From: Aliikangiella coralliicola
GTDB taxonomy: Bacteria; Pseudomonadota; Gammaproteobacteria; Enterobacterales; Kangiellaceae
Direction: 5' to 3'
Length of the DNA stretch: 64,000 bases
NCBI RefSeq assembly: GCF_007004725.1
Contig: NZ_ML660170.1
Location: 124,001-188,000, forward strand
Each line of letters opens with the position of its first letter. Within the stretch, counting starts at the first letter, position 1. The notes under the pieces were generated by a model. The model did not search any database. It worked only from the letters and a program-made list of their open reading frames with translations, and was not told the DNA's origin. Shown one piece after another: positions 59,921 through 64,000 of the stretch. Position numbers and translations under genes: made by a program.

Positions 59921-60264
59921 TCAAAAATCTCCTGGTATGACTCCTGGAATGTGACAATCCGGAACTGGTATTTTTAATAGTCCTTAAGATTGCGAAGCAG
60001 GAAACTGGTCTGTCCAGTTGTTGATTTGGGACAATACACTAAAACGTGTGACTAGTGCAAGAAAATTACAATTTGGAGCGAGTGGAACCAATCATAATAA
60101 AGTCCCGTTTTCAGGTGCGCGTATTATAGATCAACTGGTTAAATTGATCAGCCCTGATTTTAAATGATTCAGAGATATTCTTCCTTATCACTCTGAAAAA
60201 AGCGTTCGTTTAAGACTATCGCGAAACAACCTGTCAGACCTATTGCAAACTAAAATTTTGCAAT
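59921..60264. other. Intergenic region upstream of fumA
   Basis: It contains the fumA ribosome site and probable promoter. The remaining sequence has an 8-nt-scale repeat (TTGCAAAC/TTGCAA near 60245-60265) next to the tRNA terminator. No gene was seen. Confidence 0.4.
60123..60151 (-). promoter_or_regulatory. Probable fumA promoter
   Basis: Perfect TATAAT (60123-60128, minus strand) with discriminator ACGCGCA. The -35 is weak (CTGATC, 60146-60151, 17 nt). The block TGCGCGTATTATAG (plus strand) is shared with the sucC promoter region at 730-743. Confidence 0.45.
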
Positions 60265-60294
60265 AAAAAAGCCAGTCATAAGACTGGCTTTTTA
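60265..60294 (-). terminator. Rho-independent terminator of the tRNA operon
   Basis: AAAAAAGCCAGTC (60265-60277), loop ATAA and GACTGGCTTTTTA (60282-60294). T6 follows the stem on the minus strand. It ends the tRNA-Ala/tRNA-Glu transcript. Confidence 0.88.
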
Positions 60295-60361
60295 CTAAGA
60301 TCTACTTTTAATAGATATTCTGGTTAAGTTACTTCTTTCGAATTTCTTTTCCAGTTAAATA

Positions 60362-60437
60362 TGGCGTCCCCTAGGGGGTTCGAACCCCTGTTACCGCCGT
60401 GAAAGGGCGGTGTCCTAGGCCTCTAGACGAAGGGGAC
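60362..60437 (-). tRNA. tRNA-Glu(TTC), copy 2
   Basis: 76 nt with CCA encoded, identical in sequence to the copy at 16879-16954. It is second in a tRNA-Ala/tRNA-Glu operon on the minus strand. Confidence 0.97.
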
Positions 60438-60496
60438 TAGATTGTGAATTTATTTTTCAATTGATGTCTACATTAAGTAAATGTCAGTTGAAAAAT

Positions 60497-60572
60497 TGGT
60501 GGAGCTAAGCGGGATCGAACCGCTGACCTCTACACTGCCAGTGTAGCGCTCTCCCAGCTGAGCTATAGCCCC
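60497..60572 (-). tRNA. tRNA-Ala(GGC)
   Basis: 76 nt, reading GGGGCTATAGCTCAGCTGGG at the 5' end with anticodon GGC in ACTGGCAGT and an encoded CCA. First in the tRNA-Ala/tRNA-Glu operon; the promoter is 20 nt upstream. Confidence 0.96.
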
Positions 60573-60585
60573 AAATTCGGCGGGA

Positions 60586-60614
60586 ATTCTAAGGGCTAAC
60601 CTTGGGCCTGTCAA
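60586..60614 (-). promoter_or_regulatory. Promoter of the tRNA-Ala/tRNA-Glu operon
   Basis: TTGACA (60609-60614, minus strand) and TAGAAT (60586-60591) are 17 nt apart, followed by TCCCGCC. The same TTGACA-17-TAGAAT layout precedes the other tRNA-Glu gene. Confidence 0.82.
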
Positions 60615-60959
60615 CCGCTTTGTTATATTTTTATTACGTAATTGTTCCGACTCCCGGAACATGATCGATTTTATTGAGTTTAATGGGCGTGTTTATTGAC
60701 TTGAATTATCGATATTTAGTCAGCAGAATAACAACTCAGCAACTAAATTGAACAAATCTTAAGCGCCTGGTGACTGCGTCAGATTCTAAATGAATTGGCC
60801 TGGTGATTGGACGCAAATGAAAAATTAAAAAAGCGAAGGAAAAGCTCATAAAGTAATCAAAAAGATAAACTGATATATTGACGAATTGAGCAGAGCTTAT
60901 CAATTTTGTTTTTTCTTCTCTCGCTTCCAAGTTAATCAACAAAAATAGGAAACCTTTTA
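60615..60959. other. Intergenic region, no gene seen
   Basis: About 345 bp between the divergent tRNA operon and the S9 peptidase. It is AT-rich and must contain the peptidase promoter, which I could not pin down. The 12-mer GGGCGTGTTTAT at 60685-60696 matches the end of element 2, but no paired repeat was found. Confidence 0.4.
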
Positions 60960-63050
60960 ATGAAACCGAAAATAATAAACGCGTCTATGATAAAAATAAT
61001 ACACGCCCTCACCTATCTTTCATTAATTTTTATTTCCTCTTCGAGTTTGGCAAACAAAAAACCATTTACCGCAGAAGATTTAGTTTCAATGGAGAGGATC
61101 AGAAGTGCCACCCTTTCACCTGATGGAAAACATGTTGCGTACGTGGTACGTAAAACTGATTTACAGGCGAACAAGGGACTTACAGATATTTGGCTAACAC
61201 GTTTAAGTGATAACCAAACTCGGCAACTAACAACTAATCACAGCGCGGATTATTCACCTAAATGGACTAAAAATAGTCGCTCGCTTTATTTTCTGTCGTC
61301 AAGAAGTGGCTCTTCACAAATATGGAAGCTCGATATAAATAAAAATGCACTACAGCAAGTAACGCAATTTGAAGTCGATGTGTCTAGTTTTAAATTATCC
61401 TCGGAAAATAACCGCATCGCTTTTTCAGCAAAAGTCTTTCCCGACTGTAATGATTTTAAATGTACTCAATCACGTTTAGAACATTTGAAAAATCAAAAGT
61501 CGAGTGGCGTCGTTTATGACAAAATATTCGTGCGACATTGGGATCACTGGCTCGACCAAACTCAGTCGCAGCTATTTGTAACTGAGCTTAATCACAAAGG
61601 TTTGTTAAAAAATAACAAAATTACCCCGGTATCTAAGTCAGTTAACGCTAATGTTCCGTCCAACCCATTTGGTGGCGACGAGGAATATGAATTTGCTCGA
61701 AATGGTAGCGCGGTTTATTTTTCGGCACGACTACAAAATTCAAAAGAACCGACATCAACCAATTTTGATATCTATCGTGTGTCAATTGATAAACCAGAAA
61801 AAGCAATCAACTTAACAAAAGAAAATCTTGCCTGGGATACTCATCCTGTAATCAGCAATGATGGTGAAAAACTCGCCTATCTGGCAACAACTCGCCCCGG
61901 ATATGAAGCTGATCGTTTTGAAGTGATTATAAGAAATATTCGTACTGGAAAAATTTCTCGAATAACACAGAATTGGGATCGTTCATTCAACAGTTTACAA
62001 TTTTCCAAAGACGATAGATCACTATATTTAACCGGTAACCATTCAGGAATCAAAGCACTTTGGAAATTGGATATCAAAACAGGGAAAAAAATACAAATCA
62101 ATCAAGAAGGCGCGGTTGTTGGCGTGACGGTTTCCGATGATAAGATTGTTTTTGCTAAAGACTCCTTAAAAAGCCCAGTACAACTTTATAGCAGTGATCT
62201 TGACGGAAAAAATCAAAAGCAAGTTACCTTTAACAACCAAAACAAACTAGATAACATAGCATTCGGCGAATACGAACAGTTTCAATTTAAAGGCTGGAAT
62301 AATGAATTGGTAAGTGGCTATGTCATAAAACCAGCTAATTTTCAGCACGATAAAAAATATCCATTAGCATTTCTCATCCACGGTGGCCCACAAGGTAGTT
62401 TTAGTGATCATTTCCATTACCGTTGGAATCCCCAAACTTATGCTGGACAAGGCTTTGTCGCTGTAATGATCGACTTCCACGGTTCAACAGGATATGGGCA
62501 AAAGTTCACCGATTCAATTTCTCAAAACTGGGGTAGCAAGCCACTGGAAGATTTGCAGAAAGGCTTAGCTTTTGTGTTAGAAAAGTATCAATTTATTGAC
62601 GGTACAAAAAGCTGTGCACTGGGTGCTTCCTATGGCGGTTACATGGTTAACTGGATAGCAGGAAACTGGCAAGATGAATTTGATTGTCTGGTCAATCACG
62701 ACGGTATTTTCGATAATCGAATGATGTATTACACAACCGAAGAATTATGGTTTGTCGAGTGGGAACACGGTGGTCCATACTATGCGGCATCTGCAACACA
62801 TGAGAAGTATAACCCCGCTAATTATGTTAACAACTGGAAAACACCGATGCTCGTTATTCAAGGCGAACTGGATTATCGAATTCCGGTGACTCAGTCTTTG
62901 GCAACATTCACCGCACTGCAACGCAAGGGAATAAAGAGCAAGCTTCTTTATTTTCCTGACGAAAATCATTGGGTTTTGAAACCAGCGAATAGCATTCAAT
63001 GGCACAAAGAAGTGAACAACTGGTTACACGAGTTTTTGTCTGCCGATTAA
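60960..63050 (+). CDS. S9-family serine peptidase (DPP/acylaminoacyl type), exported
   Basis: 696 residues. Signal peptide around residues 10-31 (ALTYLSLIFISSSSLA-NK). A beta-propeller half with SPDGKHVAYVVRKTDL, WDTHPVISNDGEKLAYLA and related blades, then the hydrolase domain: HGGPQGSFSDHFHYRWN, nucleophile Ser557 in ALGASYGGYM, Asp638 in QGELDYRIP and His670 in ENHWVLKP. It is probably a periplasmic or secreted dipeptidyl/oligopeptidase for peptide use. AGGA precedes the ATG. A different S9 protein is at 35454. Confidence 0.93.
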   Translation: MKPKIINASMIKIIHALTYLSLIFISSSSLANKKPFTAEDLVSMERIRSATLSPDGKHVAYVVRKTDLQANKGLTDIWLTRLSDNQTRQLTTNHSADYSPKWTKNSRSLYFLSSRSGSSQIWKLDINKNALQQVTQFEVDVSSFKLSSENNRIAFSAKVFPDCNDFKCTQSRLEHLKNQKSSGVVYDKIFVRHWDHWLDQTQSQLFVTELNHKGLLKNNKITPVSKSVNANVPSNPFGGDEEYEFARNGSAVYFSARLQNSKEPTSTNFDIYRVSIDKPEKAINLTKENLAWDTHPVISNDGEKLAYLATTRPGYEADRFEVIIRNIRTGKISRITQNWDRSFNSLQFSKDDRSLYLTGNHSGIKALWKLDIKTGKKIQINQEGAVVGVTVSDDKIVFAKDSLKSPVQLYSSDLDGKNQKQVTFNNQNKLDNIAFGEYEQFQFKGWNNELVSGYVIKPANFQHDKKYPLAFLIHGGPQGSFSDHFHYRWNPQTYAGQGFVAVMIDFHGSTGYGQKFTDSISQNWGSKPLEDLQKGLAFVLEKYQFIDGTKSCALGASYGGYMVNWIAGNWQDEFDCLVNHDGIFDNRMMYYTTEELWFVEWEHGGPYYAASATHEKYNPANYVNNWKTPMLVIQGELDYRIPVTQSLATFTALQRKGIKSKLLYFPDENHWVLKPANSIQWHKEVNNWLHEFLSAD

Positions 63051-63129
63051 TCGACAACCAGCCTCTCGATAAACCAGGCTGTGACATGAGAAAAGAAAGT
63101 CAGATTCAAAAATTGATTCAAACTGGCTT

Positions 63130-63187
63130 CAACCTTGAATCCGCAGATTTCGTGATAAAGACACCTATTCTGCGGAATTTAGGTTCA
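63130..63187 (+). repeat. Long imperfect hairpin after the S9 peptidase
   Basis: Two 18-nt arms (about 63130-63147 and 63169-63186) pair at 14 of 18 positions around a 21-nt loop, with a perfect TCCGCAGA/TCTGCGGA core. There is no U-tract. It may be a 3'-end structure or a small RNA. An overlapping 35-codon frame from an ATG at 63086 has no ribosome site. Confidence 0.35.
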
Positions 63188-63261
63188 AGATAAAATAATC
63201 AAAAAGACGAATAAATACTGAATAAGAACTATCAAAAAAATAACTAATAAAAATAAGAGCT

Positions 63262-63288
63262 AAAAAAATACCCTGGAGAGGTCCAGGG
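63262..63288 (-). terminator. Rho-independent terminator, minus strand
   Basis: CCCTGGA (63271-63277), loop GAGG and TCCAGGG (63282-63288). On the minus strand the stem is followed by TATTTTTTT. It terminates the small CxxC gene that ends at 63377. Confidence 0.75.
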
Positions 63289-63324
63289 ATTTGAAGTAAC
63301 CTACAGACGGGGATTAAGTAACTC

Positions 63325-63348
63325 TACAAATACAAATACAAATACAAA
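63325..63348. repeat. TACAAA hexamer repeat
   Basis: Four perfect tandem copies of TACAAA, in the gap between the S9 peptidase and the small CxxC gene. It is 3' of both, so a coding phase-variation role is not apparent. Confidence 0.7.
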
Positions 63349-63376
63349 TAAATTAATACAAACTTCGATAAAAGTA

Positions 63377-63565
63377 TCAATGTAAGGATGAATGGCCGCC
63401 ATACAATCGGTAGCCAGCTTTAACTATTTGGCTATCCAAAACATCACTTCCTTCACATTCTTTTTCAGAATTGCTCGGTAAGTGTAACTCTCCACAAGTA
63501 GCACATGCTTTAACTTTCATTCTACCTTTATGAAAAGTTGCCCATTGGTGTTTAATCTTAACCAT
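63377..63565 (-). CDS. Small CxxC protein of unknown function
   Basis: 62 residues from the ATG at 63563-63565 (MVKIKHQWATFHKGR), which has AGAGGA eight nt upstream. A longer upstream reading to 63664 crosses that site and lacks support. The sequence has KACATCGELHLPSNSEKEC, a CxxC with a third Cys, suggesting a small metal or zinc-ribbon-like site. It is basic and has no signal peptide. I do not recognise it. It is a single-gene unit with its own terminator. Confidence 0.6.
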   Translation of the reverse strand: MVKIKHQWATFHKGRMKVKACATCGELHLPSNSEKECEGSDVLDSQIVKAGYRLYGGHSSLH

Positions 63566-63902
63566 AACTAGTTTCCTCTTAAAGCTCCTTGGATATTCTA
63601 TGGGAGCATTTTCCACGAATTTGCAATGAAAGCATAGGACAGGAATCTGAAAGAGGTGTGGCAAATTTGCCGGGCTTTTTGTGAGATATGTCTCAATATT
63701 TGTAAGAAATTCGCCTTAAATTCTCTAGTGAGATAAAAATCAGCGGTTTTCGAATGGTTTGCTATTTAAATAAATATTGGCATTTGAGATTAATCTAAAA
63801 AAACCTCTTATTATGTTTATTGTGAAATGCCGCTTATTGTTGACAATAGCCGCTTAGATTATAAGCGGCTATTAATTTTAGAGGTTGTCGACGCGAAATA
63901 AA
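63566..63902. other. Intergenic region between ligA and the small CxxC gene
   Basis: It contains the promoter region of the small gene and a hairpin near its right end. The octamer GCCGCTTA recurs at about 63830 and 63849, giving alternative pairings with the hairpin arm. Confidence 0.4.
63845..63873 (-). terminator. Perfect 12-bp stem-loop after ligA
   Basis: AATAGCCGCTTA (63845-63856), loop GATTA and TAAGCGGCTATT (63862-63873). It lies about 30 bp after the ligA stop. The minus strand lacks a clear U-tract after the stem (TTGTCAAC), so termination strength is uncertain. Confidence 0.5.
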
Positions 63903-64000
63903 CTAGCCTTCGTAAGTTGCTAGTTGCGCGATAAACTCTTCTTCATTAATGACCGCCACTCCCAACTCTTGAGCTTTAGTCAGTTTTGAACCGGCAGACT
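63903..64000 (-). CDS. ligA: NAD-dependent DNA ligase, C-terminal fragment
   Basis: Only the last 32 codons are in the window, ending in TAG at 63903-63905. They read SAGSKLTKAQELGVAVINEE then EFIAQLATYEG, the typical end of the BRCT domain of LigA. The rest lies beyond the right edge. Confidence 0.85.
   Translation of the reverse strand, partial: SAGSKLTKAQELGVAVINEEEFIAQLATYEG

Noticed and set aside
60685-60696. GGGCGTGTTTAT matching the end of element 2
   Set aside because: Only 12 nt match, the flank differs and no partner repeat is nearby, so it is likely chance.

Overview
This 64 kb window looks like ordinary chromosome from a free-living, probably marine gammaproteobacterium with moderate-to-low G+C. 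The inference rests on gene content: nudJ-mnmA-hflD synteny, the RoxA/YcfD ribosomal oxygenase next to purB, a Lol lipoprotein transporter, class I fumarase, the moaCDE set, HutF-type histidine catabolism and an XrtA/PEP-CTERM-type exopolysaccharide gene pair. I suspect the Kangiella/Aliikangiella neighbourhood, but the sequence alone does not prove it. No phage, conjugative element, CRISPR array or recognisable defence island is present.

Layout. Positions 1-6 kb hold a TCA block: sucC (cut by the window edge) and sdhCDAB leftward, gltA rightward, with divergent sigma70-type promoters. Positions 6-9 kb hold a detached exopolysaccharide pair (AAA ATPase and sugar transferase of the PEP-CTERM type) on the minus strand. 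Positions 9-13.4 kb hold a tryptophan 2,3-dioxygenase, a 266-bp inverted-repeat element, a free-methionine-(R)-sulfoxide reductase, asnS and a nitroreductase. Positions 13.4-23.6 kb hold a Cache-PAS-GGDEF-EAL protein, tRNA-Glu, lolCD, a PilZ protein, a small exported protein, an MscS channel, nagZ and a chalcone-isomerase-like exported protein. Positions 24-33.6 kb hold an ACE-like M2 peptidase lipoprotein, an unrecognised 441-residue protein, purB-roxA-GNAT, a hotdog thioesterase, a YqhA protein, a PLD-like protein and a secretin-N-domain-like exported protein. A second inverted-repeat element lies at 33.6 kb. Positions 34-41.5 kb hold a MATE transporter, an S9 peptidase fused to Sel1 repeats with a lipoprotein partner, and divergent hutF/hutI. 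Positions 41.6-54.5 kb hold a DUF2237 protein, an M14 carboxypeptidase, a YdbS/YdbT-like pair, an exported C15-like protein, nth, rsuA-moaEDC, nudJ-mnmA-hflD and a degenerate GGDEF protein. Positions 54.5-60 kb carry methylcitrate-cycle genes prpD, prpC, prpB and a class I fumarase. Positions 60-64 kb carry tRNA-Glu, tRNA-Ala, a second S9 peptidase, a small CxxC protein and the 3' end of ligA.

How it fits together. The window is rich in central carbon metabolism (TCA and methylcitrate cycles), amino-acid catabolism (tryptophan, histidine) and secreted or periplasmic peptidases (M2, two S9 proteins, a C15-like protein; the M14 is probably cytosolic). That suggests a protein- and peptide-consuming lifestyle. 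c-di-GMP proteins (hybrid GGDEF-EAL, PilZ, degenerate GGDEF) and the exopolysaccharide pair point to regulated surface behaviour.

The least-explained items are: two unrelated but similarly built, TA-flanked inverted-repeat elements of about 265 bp; the 441-residue protein at 25957-27282; a C15-family protein whose catalytic Cys position carries Ser; the S9-Sel1 fusion with its lipoprotein; and the exosortase-type gene pair without a visible exosortase. I did not find a convincing undescribed multi-gene system.
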